Below, in pieces: positions 33,936 through 44,575 of a stretch of DNA of 64,000 nt (the first letter of the stretch is position 1; every line of letters starts with the position of its first letter). Both the position numbers and the translations under genes were made by a program. The stretch covers positions 57,043,298-57,107,297 of the forward strand of contig JALMGJ010000004.1 of the NCBI GenBank assembly GCA_023362775.1, given 5' to 3'. The notes below the pieces were generated by a model. The model worked only from the letters and a program-made list of their open reading frames with translations. It made no database searches and was not told the origin of the DNA. Source of the stretch: Charina bottae. Lineage: Eukaryota; Chordata; Lepidosauria; Squamata; Charinaidae.

Positions 33936-33984
33936 ACCTTGACTTTTATTACTAGACCTTGCAGACCCTTTTCATTTTTGGCTA

Positions 33985-34430
33985 TCAGTGTCATCACTCC
34001 AATGAATCGTGATAACAAAAGAACCAAGGATGAGTTCTGGGAAAAATATGCACAAGATTCTGAGTGAATGCAATCCGGGAGGAAAATTTAACTCTGTTAG
34101 GTAATAAGAAAGGATGCATAGGAACATGATGAGAGAATACAGAAAAATTGATTGGGTCATTTAGAGACACTGGAATAAATGAGAAATAGCCATTGCATAG
34201 TGAGGTTCTATTTAGAAAATGTCTGTTTTAAATCTATAGTTGAAGCATAATTCTGTTAATGTGTATACATGGCAAAGTAATGACTTTAAAAGCATGATTG
34301 ATTTGCTTGATTATGGCACACGATTGAGAGAACTGGTGAAAGATATAAGGGTAATGAGATGTTCTGAGTGTGGGACAGCTCACTTTTTGATAATGGCCAG
34401 ACTGCTGCTTGTTCTATTCTAGCAAATAGA
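33985..34430 (+). mobile_element. Old LINE (family B), endonuclease remnant
   Basis: The plus strand, across several frameshifts, reads LLGNKKGCIGT, ENTEKLIGSF, then SNDFKSMIDLLDYGTRLREL and VKDIRVMRCSECGTAHFLIM. The same order occurs at 56240-56560, matching the apurinic-type endonuclease of a non-LTR element. No intact frame remains. Confidence 0.55.
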
Positions 34431-34603
34431 TCTGCTTCTGTGGAAACAACACAGCCTGCCTGATAAAGACACTGAAAGGTGCATCTCTTCTCTTAAGTTA
34501 TACAGGCGGGAAAAAAATCGTTCCGTAGTTACCTCCAAATGTTTTAAACAATATGCCCCATCAGGGTGGTCAATGACAAAGTTCTAGTATGGCATAAGAC
34601 TAA

Positions 34604-35386
34604 ATCAAATCAAATATCTTTATTACAGTCTTTGACCAGACTTTACAACAGGAGAGAAATAGTTTAGTCCCACATGATCAGGAAAAAAAGGAAAACAATA
34701 AAACAGTAAAACAACATATCTAATTAAAAGTTTTGCGCAATTGTATAATTTGATAAAAAATATTTGGCCACCTGGTGTGAGTGTAGAATCAGCATCCCTT
34801 AAAAAGAAATAAACATAAAATCTGTCAGTATGACCCTCAAATTTAGAGAAGATTGGGGAGATCAGAGCATGTCTTGGGGCATCATAAAAAGGACACCGTA
34901 TGAGGACATGGGCAAGAATTTCTACCTCCCTGGATCTGCAAGGGCAAAGTCTCTGTGAATAAGGAACCCCATGAAATCTTCCTGCCAGCAGTGCTGAAGG
35001 GAGGTCATCAAAGCAGGCTCTGGAAAAGGTCCACCTATATTTGCTTTAAGTTAAATTGTATAGATACCCCGCAGTAGAGGGCTTGCGGCTATCTAACATT
35101 CGGTGATAGAATTCAGGAGCACTAGTGATATCATTTTGTCAATCAATGTCCCTGATTCTTTCTTTTCCTATTGATTTGGCCTTCTCCAGAGTTAATTGGC
35201 CTAAATATTCAGGGGAGAGGCCAAGACTGCAAAATTCTTCTATACAGGTACAGTGCCAATGAGATTGGTAGCTGTCTGACAACAGCAGAGGCATGAGGCA
35301 TGTAGGGTCGAACATGAATCTGAGTCCTGAGATTAGAATCCTGGTCCAGGCCTGAGCCTTAATACTTGGCACATTAGCTTCGAGCT
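34604..35386 (-). mobile_element. LINE family X, 5'-truncated, with 14 bp TSD
   Basis: Perfect 14 bp duplications TGGCATAAGACTAA lie at 34590-34603 and 35387-35400. The 3' end at the left is a (ATCAA)n-like tail plus a CTTTATTACAGTCTTTGACC block, shared with copies at 57689 and 60245. The minus strand encodes the C-terminal region with RLCPCRSREVEILAHVLIRC, a CxC...H...C arrangement also seen in the other copies (CPCDTGAVETTAHVLLYC at 59571). The polymerase core is not included. The clade is unresolved; I, Vingi, R1 or R4-like lineages are possible. Confidence 0.75.
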
Positions 35387-35400
35387 TGGCATAAGACTAA

Positions 35401-35686
35401 TAAGAAATCACATGAGAAAAATCAGTGTGTCATTTTGATTTTGATTTAGCAAAGTGGCACCTTCTGTTTTTATATACCTGCTTGATAATTATGTCCTAAC
35501 TTGCTTAAACTAAATAACCCTAGTTTGTGACTGCCATAATTTTGCCATGAATGTGCATATCAGGTTTAGTATAGCTCGTGAATTATTTGAAGTTAAAACC
35601 TAGAATTAAAGGAAACATGATATCCTGATTCCCCAGTACTCTTCATGAAGTATTTATATGAGCATGCCATTATATGATATATAATC
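35401..35686. other. Intron sequence, nothing recognised
   Basis: Short stretch between two LINE insertions with no recognisable feature. Confidence 0.35.
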
Positions 35687-35697
35687 AAGCTAGAGTA

Positions 35698-36651
35698 AGA
35701 ACAGTAAGAACAGACCACAGAACAATGGACTGGTTTAAGATTGGGAAAGGAGTACGGCAGAGTCGTATACTCTCACCCTACCTATTCAGCTTGTACGCAG
35801 AACACATCATGCGATGTGCTGGGATTGATGAATCCAAGGCTGGAGTTAAAATCGCTGGAAGAAACATTAACAATCTCAGATATGCAAATGATACCATTTT
35901 GATGGCTGAAAGCGAGGAGGAGCTGAGGAGCCTTATGATGAAGGTGAAAGAACAAAGTGCAAAAGCTGGGTTGCAGTTAAACCTCAAAACAACCAAGATT
36001 ATGGCAACCAGCTTGATTGATAACTGGCAAATAGAGGGAGAAAAAGTGGAGGCAGTGACAGACTTTGTATTTCTAGGCGCAAAGATTACTGCAGACACTG
36101 ACTGCAGCCAGGAAATCAGAAGACGTTTACTTCTTGGGAGGAGAGCAATGACAAATATCAATAAAATAGTTAAGAGCAGAGACATCACACTGACAACAAA
36201 GGTCCGCATAGTTAAAGCAATGGTATTCCCCATAGTAACCTATGGCTGCGAGAGCTGGACCATAAGGAAGGCTGAGCGAAGGAAGATAGATGCTTTTGAA
36301 CTGTGGTGTTGGAGGAAAATTCTGAGAGTGCCTTGGACTGCAAGAAGATCAAAACAGTCCATACTCCAGGAAATAAAGCCAGACTGCTCACTTGAGGGAA
36401 TGATATTAAAGGCAAAACTGAAGTACTTTGGCCACATGATGAAAAGACAGGATACCCTGGAGAAGATGCTGATGCTGGGGAAGGTGGAAGGCAAAAGGAA
36501 GAGGGGCCGACCAAGGGCAAGATGGATGGATGATATTCTGCAGGTGACAGACTTGACCTTGGGGGAACTGGGGGTGGCGACGGCCGACAGGAAGCTCTGG
36601 CGTGGACTGGTCCATGAAGTCACGAAGAGTCGGAAACGACTGAACGGATAA
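35698..36651 (+). pseudogene. BovB reverse transcriptase, truncated, YAND in place of YADD
   Basis: The open frame (counted from 35674; codons before 35698 are flanking) carries motif C as YAND: the codon at 35887-35889 is AAT where the sister subfamily at 2452 has an aspartate codon. This residue binds catalytic metal in reverse transcriptases, so the change should abolish polymerisation. Motif B also has QS instead of the usual QG. The same YAND occurs in the copy at 40420. Confidence 0.85.
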
Positions 36652-36658
36652 ACAACAA
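35698..36658 (+). mobile_element. BovB/RTE LINE, second subfamily, 5'-truncated
   Basis: An 11 bp duplication with one mismatch (AAGCTAGAGTA at 35687-35697, AAGCTAGAATA at 36659-36669) flanks the insert. It encodes the later half of the reverse transcriptase: FKIGKGVRQSRILSPYLFSL (motif B), NLRYANDTILMAES (motif C), then the thumb and the C-terminal YGCESWTIRKAERRK and ELWCWRKILRVPWTA stretches, ending KSRKRLNG and a stop. The frame is open from the truncation point to the stop at 36652. The subfamily differs from the other BovB copies by GKVEGKRKRGRPRARWMDD against GKTEGKRRRG. Confidence 0.92.
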
Positions 36659-36669
36659 AAGCTAGAATA

Positions 36670-37639
36670 GATATATCAATGGAAGAGAATAGATATATTT
36701 TCATATTTATAGTAGGAATTTTACTAAGGCTGAAAGCTGGCTTTCAAAAGCTGAGAAGCCAACATATGCGTAGGCTGATTTCATTATCTTTCAGCAATAT
36801 TAATTGTTATTTCTCATTGGTGGTTTTTATTTTTTGCAACTAGGTTCTTAGGATAAATATTTGATGAAGATAACTATTGTCCAGTCTGCTTACATTTTTA
36901 TTTTTAACTTCTGTTTACTGTTTTCCCCCCCTGAAATTAATCATACCAGGGTCATATCTGTCAAATATATATCAAAATGTGTTTTCTATCTTAATTCACT
37001 TAACTTCAGATATAATAACACAATTATTTTGACATGAAAATGTTATTAATTGTAATGTTTTCATTTAAAACAGATATTTGTATTTTACAAAAGATATATA
37101 CTGGGAGAAATAAAAGAAAATGAGTGACAGGCAGAATTAGTTTATGTATTAGATAAAAACAATCTGTTTCGTGTCAAGTACGTGAACTTAGAATTAATTT
37201 TTTGAGTTATTTGTGTGGCTGTAGCATGTTTGTATAGTTGTAAGTTTCCTATTAAAAAGTATGTTGAAATGATAACAGAAATAATGAAAACCAAGGTCAA
37301 TAATTGACATCTTTTATTTTTACATTATATTTTAGAAGGAAGGAATCAAATCAGACCATTATAAAAATACATCTCCAGATTATTTTCTTGGTTGAATTAG
37401 TGGGTAACCCAGTTGGTTTTTCAGATAAGAAAAGACTGCATATCTACAGAAGTTCTCTTGTTTCATGAGCTGATTTGAGTTTATTTTATAAAGAAAAGGT
37501 AAACAATGTAACAATATTCTGAATGGTAAGCTGAGTAAAATTGTACATCAAATAATTATTAAACCTTCCCCACTTAAAAGCTTTACAGTATTAAAAACTT
37601 AAAAAATCAGTTTTAGTCATTCTCCACCTGTTCTCCAGG
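36670..37639. other. Intron sequence, nothing recognised
   Basis: About 1 kb of AT-rich sequence without recognisable repeats or coding. Confidence 0.35.
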
Positions 37640-39130
37640 CATCACTTCTTCTGTGTCATCTCCCAGAGGTTCTCAGAATCAAGGAGCTAACTGGGATCAG
37701 CCAGTAGAGAAACGCCACTTGGGGTGATTTCGTGAAGGGCCTAAGATGTTGCCTTATGCCAGTGGCAGACCAGATGCTCCACCAATTTGCCCACAAACTC
37801 ACTCCTGACCCCAACCCTACCTAACATGGGAGTCAATATCCCACCATCCTTCATCCACACCTCCTCGCTGCACTCAGCTTTCTAGAGGCCAGCCGTCTGG
37901 CCACAGACCACTCGTACCATGCAAGCAGAATGAAACACTCAGTCTCCACCCTAAATCACAACCAACTAAACCAGACAACAATACAATAATATAAATCACA
38001 ACAAAATACAAAATATTGTCAGGCTTACCGGGTAGACCAGACAGGAAACATGACCAGATAAGCTAATTCTACTTTATTGTAAAGCTACATTAACAGAATC
38101 TTGCATGCCTGAAAGAACAATTCTCCTGCCGTCCCCTTTACAGCCTGAGAAACTAGGGGAGGTCCTAAAGTAAAACTATTGTAATGGAAAAATATTAGAA
38201 GACATAAATAAGATAATATATTAGAATATATGTATTAGAATATAAGAACAAATGAAAGGTTTAAAATATAATAAGAATTAAGATATTTATATATTAAAGA
38301 AATATTAATAAAAAGAGGAATACAATAGAAATATAGTAAAAATTAAAAGTAAGAAGCTATCTTCAAGAAAGAAACAGGAAGTCGTTTTAAACTAATTGTT
38401 TTACGTGATGTAATGTGATAAGGATTTTGATATGTAGGGTTATTTAGTTTTGAATGTAAGTTTATTAAGTTTGTTATGTACTTTGTTATTCATCTTTATG
38501 TTGCAGATTTGTTTAAACCTGACCAAGAAATTAATAGCTTGTTTCTGGCTTATGCCTCTTATAAACAATAAAATGCCTTGTGCAACATGGAAAAAAAAAG
38601 AAAGAAACTAGGGGAGGTCCTTTCTGAGCCTCTTGCCCCACCTACTATCCAGCTGCGGGCTGTGCTGTCACTTATCTTACCGTTCCCTACGCAGCATCTC
38701 TTCGCCCCATCTCCCAAAGTCTTTCCCACATACCATTACATCTTAGATCCATAGGAAGGAGAATATTATAAATAAATAATATAGTGTGAGGAAACACTCC
38801 CACTATCCCTGAGCATGGCAGCCCCTCTCCACCTAGCACTCTCACTGCTGGCCAGGCCATTCTAACCCCCAATCTCTCAAAGGGGGGGCCACTCCAGCCC
38901 AGGTAGACCAGATCTATCAATCCATCCACCCCCAGTGGCCAACAAACAGGAGAGAAAAAATACAGCTCCACAATTGCCTATCTGGCATAGGTGTCCCAGG
39001 AGTCTGCCCCAGGAGAAAACATAAACCACCCAGAGCCCTGAAACACTGGACTCCAGGGAAACATAGCTTAAGCCAGGACTGGCCACAGTTCCACAATGAT
39101 AATGGCATAGACCTACAGTAGGAGAAGGAA
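37640..39130. repeat. Unidentified GC-richer repeat-like sequence, host of an L1 insertion
   Basis: Blocks 37640-38166 and 38622-39130 are clearly richer in C and in CpG-derived words than the flanks, and read continuously when the L1 insert is removed. I could not find terminal repeats or a protein match; an LTR or DNA-transposon fragment is possible. The three frames at 38687-39108 (minus) show no domain. Confidence 0.3.
38167..38603 (+). mobile_element. L1-type LINE 3' end with poly-A and 18 bp TSD
   Basis: The insert is flanked by perfect 18 bp duplications GAAACTAGGGGAGGTCCT (38149-38166 and 38604-38621). It ends AACAATAAAATGCCTTGTG followed by an A-rich tail, so it has an AATAAA signal and a poly-A tail. 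Only A-rich 3' sequence is present; no coding part. The long duplication and poly-A tail are typical of L1 target-primed insertion. The exact duplication suggests that it is fairly young. Confidence 0.85.
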
Positions 39131-39439
39131 GTAAAATGATTTCCTTAGATTTGGATCCCAGGAAGTTGGTGATTCTAAAAGTTATATCTTCAATGGATTG
39201 TCAAACAAGACTGGTAGTACTGGTGATAAATTATTACTGTAATACATTTTGCATGTAATGTTTCCAGATATTTAATTATAATAGTTAATATTCTTAGGGA
39301 ATAATATTCTTTACTTTTTATGGGTGATTTTAATCAAAGCATCTAATTTTTATTACAGTAATATTAATATAATAGGAAGTATTTTTCTTGGGTCTGAATA
39401 TTTTAAAATATCTAACATCTTAGAATATATTAACCACTT
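39131..39439. other. Intron sequence, nothing recognised
   Basis: AT-rich, no feature recognised. Confidence 0.35.
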
Positions 39440-39800
39440 TTGAAATATAGCAGGGTTGCCACTTGTCAATAAATCCATTTGCATCTCTTTTCACTGGTTT
39501 TCTGAGCAACAGATCAAATTAGTTTCATCACTGTTGGCTTATCGTGATTTCAAAATGAAATGGAATATATTAAGGCAACCAACCACACTGATTATATTGC
39601 AAGCCTCATTTAATTTTATACATTCACACATTACAGAGAGAAGCAGATTGTAATGCATGACTGTGATTGTATCTTGAATGACTTCAAAGGTCATCTGTTA
39701 TAGGTGCCTAATTTGTCACTATTGAATACCTACCTAATTAATGAAGAATGTTCTATGGTCATTTGCTATCAGTACAATTTAATTGTATATATGTTATGCT
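39440..39800. promoter_or_regulatory. Candidate conserved non-coding block 3
   Basis: Inference only. Repeat-free stretch with the octamer-like ATTTGCAT at 39477, several TAATTA/ATTA cores and a CTAATTAATGA near 39734. Texture resembles vertebrate developmental enhancers. Located in the intron downstream of the POLA1-like exon. No conservation test was possible. Confidence 0.3.
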
Positions 39801-40410
39801 CCTCAAAAAAGTGGTAGTATATTGTTCTATCAGAACCCAGCAATCAATTTACATAATATGTTTGGCTGTGCATGGCTTGTGTAGTGTACATACTACTACA
39901 GTAAAGTTTATTTGTGATACTGCCAAATTAAATTAATGTAATATTAAGCCTAAATGCAGATCCTGGAAGTATATAAATGTTTTAACTAAAAACAGTGATA
40001 CCATGTGGCAAAGCAGATTTAAGTCATGTGTAGAAGGTTGGAGAGATGAACAAAGGGAAGTGTCATATAACATTGGACTCATAATGTATATCACACACAA
40101 TCAGAGCTTATTCTAGACATTTTGTGTATAACTTCATTTCTCCTAAAGAATAATATCATTAGTTTAAAAATGATTTGTTCTTTTAGCCCTGGATTTCATC
40201 TCTAATTTCATATAATTGGAATTTTTTTAAAAAAATTGATTTTAAAGTTTTAGCTTTTAACAAATTTAAATAGATGATAATATTTGCATATAATTAATAT
40301 CTAAAATGTTTCTTTTAGAAAGTATTTTTTTAAAAAAAACATAGGTCGAGATCTTCCACTGCTTTTACAAAATGAATTGTTTTTTTGGGATCTGGTCATT
40401 TGAAAAATGT
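39801..40410. other. Intron sequence, nothing recognised
   Basis: AT-rich with short A-runs. No feature recognised. Confidence 0.35.
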
Positions 40411-40419
40411 ATATCATAC

Positions 40420-41879
40420 AGCAGGAGACGACGGTATCCCAGCTGAACTGTTTAAAATCTTGCAAGATGATGCTGTCAAGGTGATGCATGCCATATGCCA
40501 GCAAATTTGGAAAACACAAGAATGGCCATCGGATTGGAAAAAATCAACTTATATCCCCATACCAAAAAAGGGAAGCACTAAAGAATGTTCAAACTATCGA
40601 ACAGTGGCACTTATTTCACATGCCAGTAAGGTAATGCTCAAGATCTTGCAAGGTAGACTCCAGCAATTCATGGAGTGAAAATTGCCAGATGTACAAGCTG
40701 GGTTTAGAAAAGGCAGAGGAACTAGAGACCAAATTGCCAATATCTGCTGGATAATGGAGAAAGCCAGGGAGTTTCAGAAAAACATCTATTTCTGTTTTAT
40801 TGACTATTCTAAAGCCTTTGACTGTGTGGATCATAACAAATTGTGGCAAGTTCTTGGTGGTATGGGGATACCAAGTCATCTTGTCTGCCTCCTAAGGAAT
40901 CTGTATAACGACCAAGTAGCAACGGTAAGAACAGAGCACGGAACAACGGACTGGTTTAAGATTGGGAAAGGAGTACGGCAGGGTTGTATACTCTCACCCT
41001 ACCTATTCAACCTGTACGCAGAACACATCATGCGACATGCTGGGCTTGAGGAATCCAAGGCTGGAGTTAAAATCGCTGGAAGAAACATTAACAATCTCAG
41101 ATATGCAAATGATACCACTTTGATGGCTGAAAGCGAGGAGGAGTTGAGGAGCCTTATGACGAAGGTGAAAGAAGAAAGTGCAAAAGCTGGGTTGCAGTTA
41201 AACCTCAAAAAAACCAAGATTATGGCAACGAGCTTGATTGATGACTGGCAAATAGAGGGAGAAAAAGTGGAGGCAGTGACAGACTTTGTATTTCTAGGCG
41301 CAAAGATTACTGCAGACGCTGACTGCAGCCAGGAAATCAGAAGACGTCTACTTCTTGGGAGGAGAGCAATGGCAAATCTTGATAAAATAGTTAAGAGCAG
41401 AGACATCACACTGACAACAAAGGTCCACATAGTTAAAGCAATGGTATTCCCTGTAGTAACCTATGGCTGCGAGAGCTGGACCATAAGGAAGGCTGAGCGA
41501 AGGAAGATAGATGCTTTTGAACTGTGGTGTTGGAGGAAAATTCTGAGAGTGCCTTGGACTGCAAGAAGATCAAACCAGTCCATACTCCAGGAAATCAAGC
41601 CAGACTGCTCACTTGAGGGAATGATATTAAAGGCAAAACTGAAGTACTTTGGCCACATAATGAGAAGACAGGATACCGTGGAGAAGAAGCTGATGCTAGG
41701 GAAAGTGGAAGGCAAAAGGAAGAGGGGCCGACCAAGGGCAAGATGGATGGATGGTATTCTGGAGGTGACAGACTCAACCATTGGGGAGCTGGGAATGGTG
41801 ATGGCCGACAGAAAGCTCTGGCGTGGACTGGTCCATGAAGTCACGAAGAGTCGGAAACGACTGAACGAATAAACAACAA
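40420..41879 (+). mobile_element. BovB/RTE LINE, second subfamily, nearly full reverse transcriptase
   Basis: Flanked by perfect 9 bp duplications ATATCATAC (40411-40419, 41880-41888). The frame begins at GDDGIPAELFKILQ and runs to KSRKRLNE and a stop at 41873. It contains every RT palm motif, with one in-frame TGA at 40676-40678. The 3' end ACTGAACGAATAAACAACAA is typical of this subfamily. The element is truncated just upstream of the RT, so no endonuclease is present. Confidence 0.95.
40421..41872 (+). pseudogene. BovB reverse transcriptase with one stop and YAND
   Basis: Order of motifs: IPIPKKGSTKECSNYRTVAL (fingers), QAGFRKGRGTRDQIANI, FIDYSKAFDCVDH (motif A, catalytic Asp present), KGVRQGCILSPYLFNLYAEH (motif B), NLRYANDTTLMAES (motif C, first Asp replaced by Asn at 41108-41110), then thumb and C-terminal region. 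The TGA at 40676 splits an otherwise continuous frame of about 480 codons. Substitution in motif C should make the enzyme inactive even without the stop. Confidence 0.9.
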
Positions 41880-41888
41880 ATATCATAC

Positions 41889-42109
41889 TAAGCCTTTGTT
41901 ATTTCCGAGAGTCATTTAAAAAGCAATACAGAGAAATGTCTGATCTCAGAAGCAGTGCTAAGCATTGGGGCAACTTTGGAGATGGCCTGTCTTCATGGCC
42001 CGTGATAACATTCCTTTGGAGTAGGGTCCTGGAGGGAATCCTGCCTTCCAAACCTCATTGGACAGGCAGATACTACTGCAAGTAAGCAGTCCTGAAGATA
42101 CCTAGATCC
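41889..42109. other. Intron sequence, nothing recognised
   Basis: Short stretch without recognised feature. Confidence 0.3.
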
Positions 42110-42260
42110 TGAGCTATGTAGGATTTAAAAGATGATAACCAGCACTTTGAATTGCACCTAGAAGCAAACTAGTATAGCTCTCCCAATAGTGGTGCCACAT
42201 GGGTGAAATGGGGCATGCCCATAACTACTTGAGCCACACCATCTTGGACCACTTGTATCT
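42110..42260 (-). mobile_element. CR1-like LINE fragment
   Basis: The plus strand reads GATGATAACCAGCACTTTGA, ATTGCACCTAGAAGC and GGTGCCACATGGG, then CATCTTGGACCA. This is the reverse complement of the CR1 coding block at 26930-27060 (LVQNAA...ELHW...FKVLV). Frame is destroyed. The sequence up to about 42660 may be more of the same element but could not be supported. Confidence 0.55.
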
Positions 42261-42929
42261 TCCTGATGGGCTATGACAGTGAAAAAGGTCTCTTGATTCA
42301 TAACTGGTACAGAAGATTTTTCCTGACCTGAGCTGACACTTGCAAGAACTTTAAACTTTGGAGGAACCCCCAGATTATGCACCAGTTTGGGACAGGGCAT
42401 TCAACCCTATCCACAATCACAGTTGGAATATCATTGGCCTAAGATGACTTCCAAATCCATAGCTATTCCATTTTGCTCCAGATTCTCACAGCCTGCAGGC
42501 ACTGACAGTACCTTGACCAAATCTGTTCTACATCTTGTTGAGATATACACCTGATCTGATATTTGCAGATGACCTCTAGAGACCCCTAGAGCAATGCTGA
42601 GAGGAGAAGAAAAGCAATGATGACTGGGTATGAGTACAAGCTCCAAACCTATGCCATGACAGTAAGGGCACTGAAGCAGAATTAATTCTCTTCCCTTATT
42701 CCATCGACAGAATGCTGGTCAGCTGTACTGTATAGAGTAGCTCAGATCCTGCTATGAAAAGATGAGTTAGCAGATCAGTCGAGTGGGTGCTAAGAAACAT
42801 GAAGCATGTTGCAGCATTATCAGGATGGGGGGGTTGAGGATCTCTTCTTTTTGTAAGGGTTTTTGTTTTATTTTAATTTTCCGTTATTTGGAGATTTAAG
42901 TTTCAGTACTTTATTTTTTTAAGTCTTTG
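42261..42929. other. Intron sequence, nothing recognised
   Basis: Moderately GC-richer than the neighbouring intron, suggesting old repeats, but none could be named. Confidence 0.3.
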
Positions 42930-42942
42930 TATTGGAAATATA

Positions 42943-43277
42943 GGGGGCATGGTGGCTCAGCGGGTAAGACGCCAGGCTTGTTGATCGGAAGATTGCAAGT
43001 TCGTAGGTTCGAGACCTGAGCACCGTGTGACGGAGTGAGCTCCCACACTCGCCCCAGCTCTTGCCAACCTAGCAATTCGAAAGCATGCAAATGCAAGTAG
43101 ATTTATAGGTACCACTTCGGTGGGCAGGTAACAGTGTTCTGCATGTGTCATGCCGGCCACATGACCGTGGAAGCATCTTCGGATGACACTGGCTCTTCGG
43201 CTAACAAACGGAGATGAGCACCGGCTCCTAGAGTCGGACACGACTGCACAAATGTGCAGGGGGAACCTTTACCTTTT
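42943..43277 (+). mobile_element. Sauria-type SINE, full length
   Basis: It has a tRNA-like head with box A (GTGGCTCAGCGGGTAAGACG) and box B-like GTTCGAGACC, the body blocks seen at 29950 and 58327, and a BovB-like end AGAGTCGGACACGACTG with a CCTTTACCTTTTT tail. Duplications TATTGGAAATATAGG (42930-42944 and 43278-43292) overlap the G-rich start of the SINE by one or two bases. Transcription would be by RNA polymerase III from the internal boxes. Confidence 0.93.
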
Positions 43278-43292
43278 TATTGGAAATATAGG

Positions 43293-43875
43293 ATTCCAGT
43301 TAATAAATTCAGAATTATTTTCATTGCAGCAGTACCAAAGTTAAAAGTAGACAGGGCTTGGTCTCTTCAGAATGCTGAGCATTGAGAGCAATAAGGTGGG
43401 AGTTCTGAAGAAAAAAAAATGGGGAAGCCTTTGATTCCAGTTATGATCATCTGTAAATTCCTATGTGAAAAATTAGAATGAAGGCAGAACCCTCATTTTA
43501 TTAGAAATATATTAATTTTTTTCCTAAACTTAACAGTCAGAGACCAAAGACCTATCTATTGGACCATATTCTGTTGCACTGTGACCAATCAGATATTTCA
43601 AAGAAGGTCACAAATGGGATATGAAAACTAGTGTTTAATTAAACAGTCTTTGACTCCGGAGGTCTTTGACTCTGGAGGTAACAAACTGTCGTCATGACTA
43701 GTAGCACAGTGTGAGTATATATCCAGAACATATCTTTCTAATCAAATATTAAACTTTTCCCTTATTTGGAAAACATGATCACTCACTGGAGCTGTTGACC
43801 ATCATGACTGGAAATTCTGGAAGTTGTAGTCCTATCACATCTACAGGGCACCAGATTGGAGAAGATCATGTGTCT
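43293..43875. other. Intron sequence with unnamed old repeat
   Basis: Mostly unrecognised. At about 43800-43862 GGAAATTCTGGAAGTTGTAG followed by GGCACCAGATTGG resembles a common, unnamed reptile repeat block. Confidence 0.3.
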
Positions 43876-43930
43876 ATTCAATGTGTTAATTCCCACTCTG
43901 ATCGTTTCTGGAAATTAACATATTAGGAAT
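43876..43930 (+). repeat. 54 bp direct repeat, copy 1
   Basis: Starts ATTCAATGTGTTAATTCCCA and runs to the ACATATTAGGAAT position. It matches 44328-44381 with one substitution and one single-base length difference. Confidence 0.9.
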
Positions 43931-43975
43931 TTTTTTAAAGAGAGGAAGAATGTATAAACAGGGATAACAGGATAT

Positions 43976-44318
43976 AAGGTAAATGTGAAGGTTCCCCCTG
44001 CACATTTGTGCAGTCGTGTCCGACTCTAGGGGCCGGTGCTCATCTCCGTTTGTTAGCCGAAAAGCCAGCGTTGTCTGAAGACACTTCCACGGTCATGTGG
44101 CTGGCATGACACGCGCGGAATGCTGTTACCTACCCACCGAAGTGGTACCTGTTTATCTACTTGCATTTGCATGCTTTCAAATTGCTAGGTTGGCAAGAGC
44201 TGGGGCTAGTGTGGGAGCTCACTCCGTCATGCGGGGCTAGGGATTCGAACCTCTGAACTTGCGATCTTCCAATCGACAAGCCTGGCGTCTTACCCGCTGA
44301 GCCACCACACCCCCCCTT
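43976..44318 (-). mobile_element. Sauria-type SINE, full length
   Basis: Complete copy in reverse: at the left AAGGTAAATGTGAAGGTTCC and GTCGTGTCCGACTCTAG (3' end), at the right box B-like GGATTCGAACC and CTTACCCGCTGAGCCACCAC (tRNA-like head). Perfect 11 bp duplications TAACAGGATAT at 43965-43975 and 44319-44329. Confidence 0.95.
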
Positions 44319-44327
44319 TAACAGGAT

Positions 44328-44381
44328 ATTCAGTGTGTTAATTCCCACTCTGATCGTTTCTGGAAATTAACATATTAGAAT
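44328..44381 (+). repeat. 54 bp direct repeat, copy 2
   Basis: Starts ATTCAGTGTGTTAATTCCCA. Its first two bases overlap the right target duplication of the SINE, so the SINE sits exactly at the left border of this copy. Confidence 0.9.
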
Positions 44382-44389
44382 TATTAATA

Positions 44390-44575
44390 CCTTCCTTTTA
44401 AGAACTTACCATCCTTGGATTTTTCTATTTATTATTTTAGTGGATTTTAGTTGTATAAGTTTTAATTGTTTTTATGATATTGTTGTAAACCGCCCAGAGT
44501 CTACTGTTGTAGAGATGGATGGTGATAAATTCGAATAATTAATAAATAAATAATAAATAAATAAAGTTCTCACTT
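44390..44575 (+). mobile_element. LINE 3' tail (CR1/L2 type)
   Basis: A T-rich 3' UTR is followed by GTAAACCGCCCAGAGTCTAC, GAGATGGATGGTGATAAAT and (AAATA)n repeats ending at about 44571. No coding part is kept. Confidence 0.75.

Noticed and set aside
37640..39130. Endogenous retrovirus or LTR element
   Set aside because: No paired LTRs, primer-binding site, gag or pol trace was found; left as an unnamed repeat-like block.
42943..43020. True tRNA gene in the SINE head
   Set aside because: Box A and B are present, but the sequence does not fold into a full tRNA cloverleaf by eye and continues into the Sauria SINE body with its own target duplications.
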